Source of the DNA: Afifellaceae bacterium
GTDB taxonomy: Bacteria > Pseudomonadota > Alphaproteobacteria > Rhizobiales > Afifellaceae
NCBI GenBank assembly: GCA_028281235.1
Contig: JANQKG010000014.1
Span: forward strand, 62,001-126,000
Reading direction: 5' to 3'
DNA: 64,000 nt
Part shown: positions 9,186 through 17,575 of the stretch, piece after piece
Numbering within the stretch: the stretch's first letter is position 1
Layout: every line of letters begins with the position of its first letter
Program-made: the position numbers and the translations under genes
The notes under the pieces: model-generated
Seen by the model: only the letters and a program-made list of their open reading frames with translations
Told to the model about the DNA's origin: nothing
The model's database searches: none

Positions 9186-9321
9186 GAGCACATTATCCTC
9201 CGCCTCGCCCGCCGGGTCGAGACGCATGGGGCCTGCGAAAGCGCAGCCTCGGCCTTTATGACAAGCGCCAAAGCGTTAAGATCACGCGACCGAAAACAAG
9301 CTTGGCAGCCAGGAGGCCAGG

Positions 9322-10092
9322 ATGAGTGACTTTGAGGTGGTGCAGGTTCCCGCCCGCTCCGACAATTTCGCGGTGCTGGTGCACGATCCCCAAAGCGGCG
9401 CCACCTTATCCATCGACGCGCCTGAGGCCGACGCCATCGAGACCGTGCTGAACGAGCGCGGCTGGAAGCTCAGCCATATCCTGGTCACCCACAAACACTT
9501 CGACCACATCGAGGGCATTCCCGCCTTGCAGGCTGCCTATGATTGCGAGGTGGTCGGGCCGGAGGCGAGCGCGTCGGAGACCGGCATGTATGACCGCACC
9601 GTCAAGGACGGTGACACATTCAGGTGGGCCGGCGCCGAAATCCGGGTGATCGCGACGCCGGGACACACGCTTGACCACATCACGTATTGGCTGCCTGAAG
9701 AGAAGCTGGTCTTCGCCGCCGATTTGATTTTCTCGCTCGGCTGCGGGCGGGTGATCGAAGGCGACCACGACATGATGTGGACCTCCATCCTGAAGGTCCG
9801 CGACCTGCCCGACGACGCGACACTCTATTGCGGTCACGAATATACGCTCGCCAACGGACAGTTCGCACTGACCGTGGAGCCGGACAACGAAGCGCTGAAA
9901 GCGCGCGTCGCCGAGGTCGAGGCCCTTCGCGAGAAGGACAAGCCGACGCTGCCTACGACCATCGCGCAGGAGAAGGCCACCAACCCGTTCCTGCGCGCCG
10001 ACGAGCCGGCATTGATGGCGGCAATAGAGATGGAGAACGCGAGCCCGGCCAAGGTCTTTGCCGAGATCCGCACGCGCAAGGACAAATTCTGA
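9322..10092 (+). CDS. gloB: Hydroxyacylglutathione hydrolase (glyoxalase II)
   Basis: 256 residues, metallo-beta-lactamase fold. It hydrolyses S-lactoylglutathione to lactate and glutathione, the second step of methylglyoxal detoxification in the cytoplasm. The metal motif THKHFDHIEG is at about residues 56-65, with TPGHTLDHI and CGHEYTLANGQFAL downstream; the C-terminal helical domain that binds glutathione ends in EIRTRKDKF, the usual family end. AGGAGG stands 5 bases before the ATG. Confidence 0.95.
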   Translation: MSDFEVVQVPARSDNFAVLVHDPQSGATLSIDAPEADAIETVLNERGWKLSHILVTHKHFDHIEGIPALQAAYDCEVVGPEASASETGMYDRTVKDGDTFRWAGAEIRVIATPGHTLDHITYWLPEEKLVFAADLIFSLGCGRVIEGDHDMMWTSILKVRDLPDDATLYCGHEYTLANGQFALTVEPDNEALKARVAEVEALREKDKPTLPTTIAQEKATNPFLRADEPALMAAIEMENASPAKVFAEIRTRKDKF

Positions 10093-10094
10093 CG

Positions 10095-10526
10095 ATGGCG
10101 CAACTTTCCGCCGACGACCTGATCAGCCTCCTCGGCCTTGAGCCGCATCCGGAGGGCGGTCACTTCCGCCGGACGTTCCGCGACCCGCAGGGCCATGACG
10201 GCCGGGCGCACTCCACCGCCATCTACTATTTCCTGAGGCGCGGCGAGCGCTCGGACTGGCACCGCCTCGACGTCGCGGAAGTGTGGCACTTCTACGCCGG
10301 CGCGCCGCTCACGCTGCGCGTTGTGCCGGAAGGAGAGGCCGGGACATCCGTGACGCTCGGCGCCGATCTGGTAGCCGGCGAGCGGCCGCAGGCTTTGGTT
10401 CCGCAAGGCGCATGGCAATCGGCCGAAAGCCTCGGCGAGTGGACGCTGGTCGGCTGCACCGTCGCGCCGGGCTTTGAAATGTCCGGCTTTGAGCTTGCTC
10501 CGCCGGGCTGGGATCCGAGCTCATGA
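10095..10526 (+). CDS. Cupin domain protein (DUF985 family)
   Basis: 143 residues. PHPEGGHFRRTFRD near the N-terminus, AIYYFLRRGERSDWHRLD and VWHFYAGAPL in the middle, and VAPGFEMSGFEL near the end are the conserved blocks of this small double-stranded beta-helix family. The function is unsettled. The ATG comes 2 bases after the gloB stop, so the two are probably co-transcribed; the frame stays open further upstream inside gloB, but homology starts at this methionine. Confidence 0.9.
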   Translation: MAQLSADDLISLLGLEPHPEGGHFRRTFRDPQGHDGRAHSTAIYYFLRRGERSDWHRLDVAEVWHFYAGAPLTLRVVPEGEAGTSVTLGADLVAGERPQALVPQGAWQSAESLGEWTLVGCTVAPGFEMSGFELAPPGWDPSS

Positions 10527-10564
10527 CCGGGAGCGGCTCTCTATAGTGCCTCGCCAATCACGGT

Positions 10565-10797
10565 CGTCATGCCCGGACTTGATCCGAGCATCCATTCCGA
10601 CCGCGTGTGCGCATGCTCCCCTCCCATTGGGGGAGCTCGGCCGCGTGGCGGCCGGGTGAGAGGGTCAGCGCTGCTACGCTCCTCCCTCTCCCGACCCTTC
10701 GCTGACGCGAAGGGCCACCCCTCTCCCGCCAGGGGAGAGGGCAGCCCTGCTAGCCGTATCTGGATTTGCCGGGTCTGATCCCGGATCAGGTCCGAGA
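10565..10797. repeat. Composite intergenic palindromic repeat, copy 2 (family C)
   Basis: The same modules as 2590-2860 in the same order: CATGCCCGGACTTGATCCG, a CTCCC/GGGGAG hairpin, GGCCGCGTGGCGGCC, CCCTTCGCTGACGCGAAGGG, and TGATCCCGGATCAGG at 10776-10790. The right end runs past the stop codon of the neighbouring exporter gene (10786-10788), so the repeat supplies that gene's last codons and stop. Confidence 0.85.
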
Positions 10798-11757
10798 GCT
10801 AAACATCCCCTTAGATGCCAGCATTGCCCCGCCGGTGATCAGCAACGCCGCGGCGGCGATAGACCAAGTGAACACGCCAAAACCGGCGAGGATCAGGATC
10901 AGCGTGGAGAGGAGCGGCGCGACGTAGCTCGCAACGCCGAGGAGCTGGATGTCGCCGCGCTTGACGCCGTGATCCCACACATAGAAAGCGGCGCCGACCG
11001 GCATCAGCCCGAGGCCGAGCACGGCCAGCCATTCACCACTATCGGCCGGCCACAGCGTCGTCTCAAACAGCCGATGAGCCAAAGCCGAGAGCACAGCCGT
11101 GACCACGCAATAACCGGCGACGATGGCGCTCGGCACGCCGCGAAAGCGCCGCGATACGACCGAATAGGTCGACCAGGTGAGCGCACAGCCAAGCGCCGCC
11201 AGATAGCCGAGCCCATAGCGCGCCTCAAACACCAATCCGCCGCGACCGACGATGAGCACCGTGCCGACCAGACCCAACGCCGCGCCCGCCACATGAAACC
11301 AGCGAAGCCGTTCCCCCGGCAGAAGCGCTGAGAAGACCACGATCAGGAGCGGCCAGAGATAGGCGATGAGGCCGGCTTCCACCGGCGGCGCGTTTCTGAG
11401 CGCCGTGAAATAGAGCGCGTGGTAGCCGAAGAGCCCGGCGACGCCGAGCATCCAAACCGGCCACGGCTGAACAAGGTCGCGCCAGCGGCGCCCCGCGGCA
11501 ATCCACGCCAAACCGACGGCGCCACCCACCGCAAAGCTCATCGCCGCAAGTTGAAACGGCGGCACTGAGCCGCTCGCCGCGGTGAACAGCGCCAGAAGCG
11601 ACCACATGAGAATGGCGGCAAAGCCGATCAGCGTCGCCGATTTCGTGCCGCGCGAAGGGCGTGCCTCCGCACGCGGCGCGTCGGTCGCTATGTCTGCCCC
11701 CTTCTCGGCCTGAGTACGACGCCCCGGATCACCCGTTCGCCATATACTGCCCGCCAT
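10786..11757 (-). CDS. DMT/EamA family exporter, YddG-like
   Basis: 323 residues with about ten transmembrane helices in two EamA halves (roughly residues 45-170 and 190-315). Stretches such as GLIAYLWPLLIVVFSALLPG and ALTWSTYSVVSRRF match the YddG-type aromatic amino acid exporter subgroup. The ATG lies inside the end of phaB (29-base overlap); no GTG, TTG or further ATG occurs before the first helix, so this start is kept. The last residues (GMFSSRT) come from an intergenic repeat. The substrate is inferred only from family. Confidence 0.85.
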   Translation of the reverse strand: MAGSIWRTGDPGRRTQAEKGADIATDAPRAEARPSRGTKSATLIGFAAILMWSLLALFTAASGSVPPFQLAAMSFAVGGAVGLAWIAAGRRWRDLVQPWPVWMLGVAGLFGYHALYFTALRNAPPVEAGLIAYLWPLLIVVFSALLPGERLRWFHVAGAALGLVGTVLIVGRGGLVFEARYGLGYLAALGCALTWSTYSVVSRRFRGVPSAIVAGYCVVTAVLSALAHRLFETTLWPADSGEWLAVLGLGLMPVGAAFYVWDHGVKRGDIQLLGVASYVAPLLSTLILILAGFGVFTWSIAAAALLITGGAMLASKGMFSSRT

Positions 11758-12457
11758 TGATCGACAGCACCGCCCCCGTCATGAAGGCGGCGGCATCGGA
11801 GGCCAGATAGACCGCAAGTGCGCCGATCTCATCGGCGGCGCCGAGCCGCCCCACGGGAATCTGCGCAAGGATGCCCTCCAGCACCTTTTCCGGCACGGCC
11901 GCCACCATGTCGGTGTCGGTGTAGCCGGGGCAGATGCAATTCACCGTGATCCCTTTGCGCGCGTTCTCCAGCGCCAGCGCCTTGGTGAAACCGATAATGC
12001 CGGCCTTGGCTGTGGAATAGTTCACCTGTCCCATCTGGCCCTTCTGGCCGTTGACGGAGGAGATGTTGAGGATGCGGCCAAACCCACGATCGCGCATGCC
12101 CTCAATGACAGGCCGCGTCATAGTGAACATGGAATCGAGATTGGTACGGATGACGGCCGACCACGCCGCATGGTCCATGCGGTGAAACCAGCCGTCGCGC
12201 GTGATGCCGGCATTGTTGACCAGGATGTCGACCGGCCCGATATCGGCCTCCACGGCCTTGATTCCCGCCGCGCAGGCAGCCTCGTCGGCGACATCCCATT
12301 GGTGGACCGCTATGCCCGTCTCTTGACGAAAGGCCTCCGCCCGTTCCGTGTTGCCGGCGAAGGTGGCAGCAACCTGATGGCCCGCCTCCTTCAGTCCTTT
12401 TGCAATGGCAGCACCAATTCCGCGCGTGCCGCCGGTGACGAGCGCGACCCTACCCAT
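11729..12457 (-). CDS. phaB: Acetoacetyl-CoA reductase
   Basis: 242 residues, short-chain dehydrogenase. Reduces acetoacetyl-CoA to (R)-3-hydroxybutyryl-CoA with NADPH for polyhydroxybutyrate synthesis. The cofactor motif TGGTRGIGAAI is at residues 8-18, NNAG follows, and the Ser-Tyr-Lys triad sits in ISSVNGQKGQMGQVNYSTAK, typical of PhaB; the C-terminus SINGGQYMANG is also characteristic. It follows phaA in the same direction; a GGAGG lies just upstream of the ATG. Confidence 0.94.
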   Translation of the reverse strand: MGRVALVTGGTRGIGAAIAKGLKEAGHQVAATFAGNTERAEAFRQETGIAVHQWDVADEAACAAGIKAVEADIGPVDILVNNAGITRDGWFHRMDHAAWSAVIRTNLDSMFTMTRPVIEGMRDRGFGRILNISSVNGQKGQMGQVNYSTAKAGIIGFTKALALENARKGITVNCICPGYTDTDMVAAVPEKVLEGILAQIPVGRLGAADEIGALAVYLASDAAAFMTGAVLSINGGQYMANG

Positions 12458-12506
12458 GGGCTCCTCCCTATGTGACCGTCCGTTGATGCGACGGCCTTAT
12501 TTTGTG

Positions 12507-12526
12507 CCGGCGCTCTGCGGCGCCGG
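12507..12526 (-). promoter_or_regulatory. Intercistronic hairpin between phaA and phaB
   Basis: CCGGCGC and GCGCCGG form a perfect 7-base stem with a 6-base loop just after the phaA stop and about 50 bases before phaB. There is no T-run in the direction of transcription, so it is more likely to affect mRNA stability or processing than to terminate. Confidence 0.45.
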
Positions 12527-12534
12527 TTCAAAGC

Positions 12535-13710
12535 TTAGTCGCGCGCGACGCACATGGCGATGCCCATGCCGCCGCCAATGCATAATGTTGCAAGTCCCTT
12601 CTTGGCGTCACAGCGCTTCATCTCAAAAAGCAGCGTGTTCAGAACGCGTGCGCCCGACGCACCGACCGGATGGCCGATGGCGATGGCGCCGCCATTGACG
12701 TTGACCTTCTCAGTGTCCCAGCCGAGCTCCTTGTTGACGGCGCAGGCCTGCGCAGCGAACGCCTCGTTGGCCTCCACCAGGTCGAGGTCGTCCTTGGTCC
12801 AGCCTGCCCTCTCAAGAGCTGCCCGCGAGGCGGGGATCGGCCCCGTGCCCATGATCGCCGGATCGACGCCCGCCGTCGCCCATGAGACGATGCGCGCCAT
12901 CGGTTCAATCCCGCGCTTCTCCGCTTCCTTTGCGGTCATGACCACGACGGCTGCAGCCCCATCGTTGATTCCCGACGCATTGGCGGCCGTGATCGATCCC
13001 TCCTTGTCGAAGGCCGGGCGCAGCTTGGCGACGCTCTCCAGCGTCGCGCCGTGGCGGATATATTCATCGTCCTCCGTTACGACCTCGCCCTTGCGGGTCT
13101 TGACCGTAACGGCCACGATCTCGTCCTTGAAGCGGCCGGCCTTCTGCGCGGCCTCCGCCTTGTTCTGCGAGGCCACGGCAAAATTGTCCTGCTGGTCGCG
13201 CGTGATCTGCCACTGCTTGGCGACGTTCTCCGCCGTGACGCCCATGTGATAGCCGTTGAAGGCATCCAAGAGGCCGTCCTTGATCATCGTGTCGACCATG
13301 GAATAGTCGCCCATCTTCACGCCCGGGCGCATATGCGCGGCATGCGGCGCCGCCGACATCGATTCCTGACCGCCGGCTACGATGATGTCGGCATCGCCGG
13401 TCTGGATCTGCTGCATGCCGATGGCCACGGCGCGCAGGCCCGAGCCGCAGAGCTGATTGAGCCCCCAGGCGGTCTTCTCCTTGGGGATGCCCGCCGCCAT
13501 GGCCGCCTGGCGCGCCGGGTTCTGCCCCTGCGCGGCGGTGAGGATCTGCCCCATGATGACCTCCGTCACCTCCTCCGGGGCAACGCCGGCACGCTCCAGC
13601 GCGCCTTTGATGGCGACGGCGCCGAGGTCGTGGGCGGGCAATGTAGCGAAAGCGCCGTTGAACGAGCCGACCGGCGTACGCGCGGCGCTGGCAATGACAA
13701 TATCAGTCAC
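12535..13710 (-). CDS. phaA: Acetyl-CoA acetyltransferase (beta-ketothiolase)
   Basis: 391 residues, thiolase fold. Condenses two acetyl-CoA to acetoacetyl-CoA. The acylated Cys88 is in [11 protein letters not shown]; the C-terminal pair [11 protein letters not shown] and [12 protein letters not shown] carries the catalytic His and second Cys. The start is the GTG at 13710, with GGAGG 5 bases upstream and the usual N-terminus [16 protein letters not shown]; the frame continues open upstream but not with family sequence. It heads the phaA-phaB(-eamA) unit and is transcribed away from phaR. Confidence 0.95.
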   Translation of the reverse strand: MTDIVIASAARTPVGSFNGAFATLPAHDLGAVAIKGALERAGVAPEEVTEVIMGQILTAAQGQNPARQAAMAAGIPKEKTAWGLNQLCGSGLRAVAIGMQQIQTGDADIIVAGGQESMSAAPHAAHMRPGVKMGDYSMVDTMIKDGLLDAFNGYHMGVTAENVAKQWQITRDQQDNFAVASQNKAEAAQKAGRFKDEIVAVTVKTRKGEVVTEDDEYIRHGATLESVAKLRPAFDKEGSITAANASGINDGAAAVVVMTAKEAEKRGIEPMARIVSWATAGVDPAIMGTGPIPASRAALERAGWTKDDLDLVEANEAFAAQACAVNKELGWDTEKVNVNGGAIAIGHPVGASGARVLNTLLFEMKRCDAKKGLATLCIGGGMGIAMCVARD

Positions 13711-13904
13711 AAGAACCTCCGTTTGCGGTCCGCCAAATGGGGACAACAGCCTAATATGGTTAAATCTGCTCGTCTTGATCCCTGTCAACGGCGGCGCAGC
13801 AAAAACAGCGGGCCCCGCTTACCGCATTTGCGAAATCGCTAGACCCGCGCCCCTTTTCGTCCCTATCTTTCACGAAACTGTCCGATGGGCGGAAGAGGTG
13901 CTCA

Positions 13905-14495
13905 ATGGCGAGCGAACAACCGACGATCATCAAGAAATACGCGAACCGTCGTCTCTATCACACGGGAACATCGACCTATGTCACGCTGGAAGACCTGGCG
14001 CGCATGGTGAAAGACGGCGAAGACTTCGTGGTCACCGACGCCAAGACCGGCGAGGACATCACCCGCGCCGTGCTCGGCCAGATCATCTTTGAGCAGGAAA
14101 GCCGCGGGCAGCATCTCCTGCCCATCACGTTCCTGCGCCAGCTCATTCGTTTCTACGGCGACCAGATGCAGGTGATCCTGCCGAGCTATCTGGAATCCTC
14201 CCTCACCTCGTTCACGGACAACCAGGAGAAGCTGCGCGATCAGATGGCGCGCGCGCTCTCCGGCAATGCGCTCGGGCTTATGGAGGACCAAACCCGGCGC
14301 AACATGGAGATGTTCTCCGAGGCCATGCGCATGTGGATGCCGTTCGCCGCCAGCGGTGAAGCCGGCCCAAGACCGCCCAGCAAGACCGGCGAAGGCGGAG
14401 CAAAGTCGGACGCTCGCGACAAGGAGCTTGAATCGCTCCGCCGCCAGCTTGCCGAGATGCAAAAGACGCTGGAGACGATCGCCGGCAAGAAGTAG
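13905..14495 (+). CDS. phaR: Polyhydroxyalkanoate synthesis regulator PhaR
   Basis: 196 residues. The N-terminal DNA- and polymer-binding domain is unmistakable (IIKKYANRRLYHTGTSTYVTLEDL, shown here in part), followed by a second PHB accumulation regulatory segment (LLPITFLRQLIRFYGDQM) and a C-terminal coiled-coil region. PhaR represses phasin and its own gene and is released when polymer is made. It diverges from phaA with 194 bases between. AGAGG precedes the ATG. Its TAG stop lies inside a family B repeat. Confidence 0.95.
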   Translation: MASEQPTIIKKYANRRLYHTGTSTYVTLEDLARMVKDGEDFVVTDAKTGEDITRAVLGQIIFEQESRGQHLLPITFLRQLIRFYGDQMQVILPSYLESSLTSFTDNQEKLRDQMARALSGNALGLMEDQTRRNMEMFSEAMRMWMPFAASGEAGPRPPSKTGEGGAKSDARDKELESLRRQLAEMQKTLETIAGKK

Positions 14496-14574
14496 CCCGC
14501 ATGGAGCGTAGGCGGAATGCGGGAGGCCGGCCTTTGAATCCGCCCCGGATTGCGCTTCGCTCCATCCGGGCTAC
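14492..14574. repeat. Pair of GTAGCCCG-type palindromic repeats (family B)
   Basis: GTAGCCCGCATGGAGCG...GCGGAATGCGGG at 14492-14524 and, inverted, CCGGATTGCGCTTCGCTCC...CGGGCTAC at 14545-14574. The TAG of phaR (14493-14495) is part of the first unit. The head-to-head arrangement between convergent genes could form one long hairpin. Confidence 0.85.
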
Positions 14575-14604
14575 AAGGCTTCAGTAGACGCCCGCCGCGC
14601 CACT

Positions 14605-15009
14605 CTATTCGCCGAACGACACGTCGCGCGTAGCCGTCCGAATGGACACGGCGAAGCCGCACACCAGATCGACCAGCGCAATCGCCATCAAGACGACGAA
14701 GGTTCCCGTCGCCGCTTCCGGCACAAGCAGGAACTCCACCAGGAACGCGATGACCAGCACTGTCGCCAGCACGTGGTCTGTGATGGCGCCGCGTCCGATC
14801 CGCGCTGCCTTGATCACTTCAACGGCGAGAAGAAGAAGACTGAACAGGATCAGCGCCGCGCTGACGGACAGCGTGAACGTGGCGCCCGACGCCATGGCGA
14901 TGCTGCCGATCTCAGCCGCCCGGTAGTCGACCTGCGAATCCGCAAAAATCAGGAAGGCGAGAAGATTGTAGATCAGGAACGGAATGACGAGCAGAGGAAC
15001 GTGCCGCAT
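14605..15009 (-). CDS. Four-helix membrane protein of unknown function
   Basis: 134 residues with four hydrophobic segments: about 5-24, 42-64, 80-97 and 102-123. No family motif that I recognise. It lies on the minus strand, convergent with phaR and downstream of rpmF. The ATG at 15009 is the only reasonable start. Small inner-membrane proteins of this kind are often annotated as hypothetical; I make no functional claim. Confidence 0.7.
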   Translation of the reverse strand: MRHVPLLVIPFLIYNLLAFLIFADSQVDYRAAEIGSIAMASGATFTLSVSAALILFSLLLLAVEVIKAARIGRGAITDHVLATVLVIAFLVEFLLVPEAATGTFVVLMAIALVDLVCGFAVSIRTATRDVSFGE

Positions 15010-15110
15010 GAAGCTCTCCGCAGGCGATGTGCCAGCTAAGCAGCCTCATGCAGTTCCATGCAAGCCATCGGCATGAACGATCCGCCGCAACACGGCGGCG
15101 CGGGCGCGTG

Positions 15111-15290
15111 CTATTCCTTGGGCGCCAGGACCTCGCGGCCGCGATATTTGCCGCTCTTCAGATCGATATGATGCGGGCGGCGAAGCTCACCTGAGTCCTT
15201 GTCCTCAACATAGGTCGGTGCGTCCAAGGCATCATGCGAGCGGCGGAAACCGCGCTTCATACGCGATGTTTTTCGCTTGGGAACGGCCAT
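15111..15290 (-). CDS. rpmF: 50S ribosomal protein L32
   Basis: 59 residues beginning [20 protein letters not shown] and continuing [20 protein letters not shown], the standard alphaproteobacterial L32, which lacks the zinc cysteines. A component of the large ribosomal subunit near the peptidyl transferase centre. GGAG stands 6 bases before the ATG. On the minus strand after mtgA, a pairing seen in other Rhizobiales. Confidence 0.97.
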   Translation of the reverse strand: MAVPKRKTSRMKRGFRRSHDALDAPTYVEDKDSGELRRPHHIDLKSGKYRGREVLAPKE

Positions 15291-15407
15291 AACAAACTCC
15301 GAGGGATTGGATCGACCGGCAGGGCCGGTTCGTCCGACGCGCTTCCGCCGACGGACCTTCGGGCGCGGATATAGGCGGTTCCGACGCTTTTGACCAGCAT
15401 TAGTGGG

Positions 15408-16148
15408 TTAATTGAGCACGCAATCGGCGGCGGCGCCCGAATGCGCCGCGCGCGTCGCTATGCGACCGGCGATCCGCGCCGTGGTCCGGCCGGGATTGGC
15501 GGCGTCGCGAACGATCGGCGCCGGCAGGATAGCAGCAAGCCGCGCCGCCTGGGCGCGGGAAAGCCGGGCAGCGCTCGATCCGAAATAGTGACGGGCCGCG
15601 GCTTCTGCGCCATAGACGCCCGAATCCCACTCCACGACGTTCAGATAGATTTCCATGATCCGGCGCTTGGAGAGGATGAGATCGGCGTAGAGCGCCAGCG
15701 GCGCCTCAAGCGCCTTGCGGACCCAGCTCCGTCCGCTCCACAGAAAGAGGTTTTTGACCGTCTGCATGGTGATGGTGCTGGCGCCGCGCAGGCGCCCGTC
15801 ATCGCCGTCCAGCGCCTTCTGCACCTCCACCCAGTCAATGCCGCGATGCGTGCAGAAGCGGCCATCCTCCGAAACAAGAACAGCGCGCACCAGATGTGGC
15901 GACATCTGGTCCAGATCGACCCAGCTTCGCGTCATCGGCACACCGCCGAAGAGCTTCCACACCATCACCGCGCTGACCGGCGGATTGACCAACGCATAGA
16001 TGGGCAAGATCAGATAGGGCAGCGCCAGGAGTAGGATCGCCGCGACGAAGACCCGGCGCAATGCTTGGCTGAGCCGCGAGGTCTTGCGCCGGCTGCGCCG
16101 CTCTTTGCGGTCCGACGCATCGTCCAAAGCCGCGCCCCTTTCGCTCAT
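15408..16148 (-). CDS. mtgA: Monofunctional biosynthetic peptidoglycan transglycosylase
   Basis: 246 residues. A basic N-terminus and one membrane anchor (about residues 33-54) precede a glycosyltransferase 51 domain. The catalytic glutamate is in SEDGRFCTHRGIDW, and RGASTITMQTVKNLFLW and KRRIMEIYLNVVEWDSGVYG are family blocks. It polymerises lipid II into glycan strands at the outer face of the inner membrane and lacks a transpeptidase domain. Transcribed toward rpmF. Confidence 0.94.
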   Translation of the reverse strand: MSERGAALDDASDRKERRSRRKTSRLSQALRRVFVAAILLLALPYLILPIYALVNPPVSAVMVWKLFGGVPMTRSWVDLDQMSPHLVRAVLVSEDGRFCTHRGIDWVEVQKALDGDDGRLRGASTITMQTVKNLFLWSGRSWVRKALEAPLALYADLILSKRRIMEIYLNVVEWDSGVYGAEAAARHYFGSSAARLSRAQAARLAAILPAPIVRDAANPGRTTARIAGRIATRAAHSGAAADCVLN

Positions 16149-16197
16149 CGTCTCGGACCGAGCCGCTCAGTCAGGACAGAGGTCTGTCGAGATGCGG

Positions 16198-17181
16198 CTA
16201 TTCCATGATCGGCGCCTTGCCGCCGTGCTCGTCCTCAATATGGGCGCGCACGATCGCTTCAAAGCTCTCATCAGCGCTGAAGCCGAGATCACGGGCAAGC
16301 TTGGCCTCAAACTCCGTCGCCCAGCCTGATACGATCCCTGCAACAACCGGGTCGGTCTCGTGACGAATGAGACTTGCCGCCTTGTCGCCGGCAATCGCCC
16401 GCAGTGCCTCGATCTGCTCGCCCACCGTGGCCGCCACGCCGGGCATGGTGAGGCAGCGGCGCGGACCGACCGCCTCAAGGTCCATCTCCGCCGCATGCAT
16501 GAAGAAGCCGACGGCTGCGCGCGGGCTCGCATGCCAGTGCCGCACGCTTTCAGGAACCGGAAGCAGCGCTTCCGCGCCCTTCAGCGGTTCACGGATAATG
16601 TTGGAGAAGAAGCTGGAGGCCGCCTTGTTCGGCTTGCCGGGGCGCACGCAGATCGTCGGCAGCCGGAGCCCGATCCCGTCGAAGAAGCCCCGGCGCGTGT
16701 AGTCGTTGAGAATGAACTCACCGACCGCCTTTTGCGTGCCGTAGCTGGTGAGCGGCGTCAGGTGGAAATCATCCGGGATCACATCGGGAAACGGTGCGCC
16801 AAAGACGGCAATGGACGAGGCATAGACGACACGCGGTTGATAATGCTGCAGCCGGATGGCGTCGAACAGATGCCGCGTCCCGTCGAAATTGACCGCGTAG
16901 CCCTTGTCGAAATCGGCCTCCGCCTCACCTGAAACGATGGCGGCAAGATGCATGATCATGTCGGGCTTTTCCGACACCAGCCAGTCAACGACGCTGCGGT
17001 CAGCAAGATCACCGACAATCGGCCGGATGGAGGTGTTCTCCGTCGGCTGCGCGTCGGACGCGACGATGTCGTGCAGCGTGAGCTTGGTGATCTCAAGGTC
17101 GCCGACGCGCCCTTTCTTCAGCAATTGCTCCGTGATCTTGCGTCCAATCATGCCGGCGGCGCCGGTAATGAGAATATGCAT
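16198..17181 (-). CDS. denD: D-erythronate dehydrogenase-like NAD-dependent epimerase/dehydratase
   Basis: 327 residues, extended SDR fold: ITGAAGMIGRKI at residues 5-16, MHLAAIVSGEAE, and the Tyr-Lys pair in TSYGTQKAVGE. The overall pattern, including LPTICVRPGKPNKAASSFFS, matches the DenD family, which oxidises D-erythronate to 2-oxo-tetronate. In known pathways denD sits with otnK, otnC and otnI; none is present here, so the substrate is less sure. The gene ends at a basic, acidic-tailed C-terminus and starts at the ATG at 17181, right beside a palindromic repeat. Confidence 0.85.
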   Translation of the reverse strand: MHILITGAAGMIGRKITEQLLKKGRVGDLEITKLTLHDIVASDAQPTENTSIRPIVGDLADRSVVDWLVSEKPDMIMHLAAIVSGEAEADFDKGYAVNFDGTRHLFDAIRLQHYQPRVVYASSIAVFGAPFPDVIPDDFHLTPLTSYGTQKAVGEFILNDYTRRGFFDGIGLRLPTICVRPGKPNKAASSFFSNIIREPLKGAEALLPVPESVRHWHASPRAAVGFFMHAAEMDLEAVGPRRCLTMPGVAATVGEQIEALRAIAGDKAASLIRHETDPVVAGIVSGWATEFEAKLARDLGFSADESFEAIVRAHIEDEHGGKAPIME

Positions 17182-17183
17182 CC

Positions 17184-17256
17184 TAGTGGTCCGATTCCGA
17201 CATTTGCTACCCTTTGCAGCCCTTCCCCGAGCAAATGTCGGAATCCTGGACCACTA
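17184..17256. repeat. TAGTGG-ended palindromic element 1
   Basis: The arm TAGTGGTCCGATTCCGACATTTGC at 17184-17207 is matched, inverted, by 17231-17256 with a 2-base insertion. The 23-base loop has no obvious feature. A second element with the same end design follows 14 bases later. Both lie between denD and the convergent-facing small membrane gene. Confidence 0.85.
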
Positions 17257-17270
17257 TCAACTCTTTGATT

Positions 17271-17347
17271 CTAGTGGAGCTATGAATTTGACATTTGAGC
17301 AAGAGACTCGCCGCAAGCTGAACTCAAATGTCAATTCGCTCCACTAG
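17271..17347. repeat. TAGTGG-ended palindromic element 2
   Basis: CTAGTGGAGC at 17271-17280 and GACATTTGAG at 17290-17299 are mirrored by CTCAAATGTC and GCTCCACTAG up to 17347. The ends (CTAGTGG...CCACTAG) and the GACATTTG core are shared with element 1, but the rest differs. The final CTAG contains the stop codon of the adjacent membrane protein gene (17344-17346). Confidence 0.85.
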
Positions 17348-17556
17348 TCCCCCTCAAGACGCCTTTGCCGTCGCGCCCTCAGCCACAGGAGCGCAAAGAA
17401 GGCGAGGATAAAGGCGATCGCCAGAGCCAGGCCAGCAAGCGGCCCGCCGCCGCTGACCAAAAGCATCAGACGCGGCATCATAAGCCATCCCGCAACCAGC
17501 ACCGCCATGATGATGGCGGCGGCGATAGCAGGCTCGTTCCGCTTGAGCCAGGACAT
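17344..17556 (-). CDS. Small two-helix membrane protein
   Basis: 70 residues: MSWLKRNEP, then a first hydrophobic helix (about 10-34), a Gly-rich turn (SGGGPLAG) and a second helix (about 42-62), ending in a basic tail (RARRQRRLEGD). No family recognised. It follows the SDR gene by 19 bases on the same strand and may be the last gene of that operon. The frame extends further upstream inside the SDR gene, but that part is not membrane-like. Its TAG is provided by a palindromic repeat. Confidence 0.7.
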   Translation of the reverse strand: MSWLKRNEPAIAAAIIMAVLVAGWLMMPRLMLLVSGGGPLAGLALAIAFILAFFALLWLRARRQRRLEGD

Positions 17557-17575
17557 GGTTAGTGATCTCGCTCCA

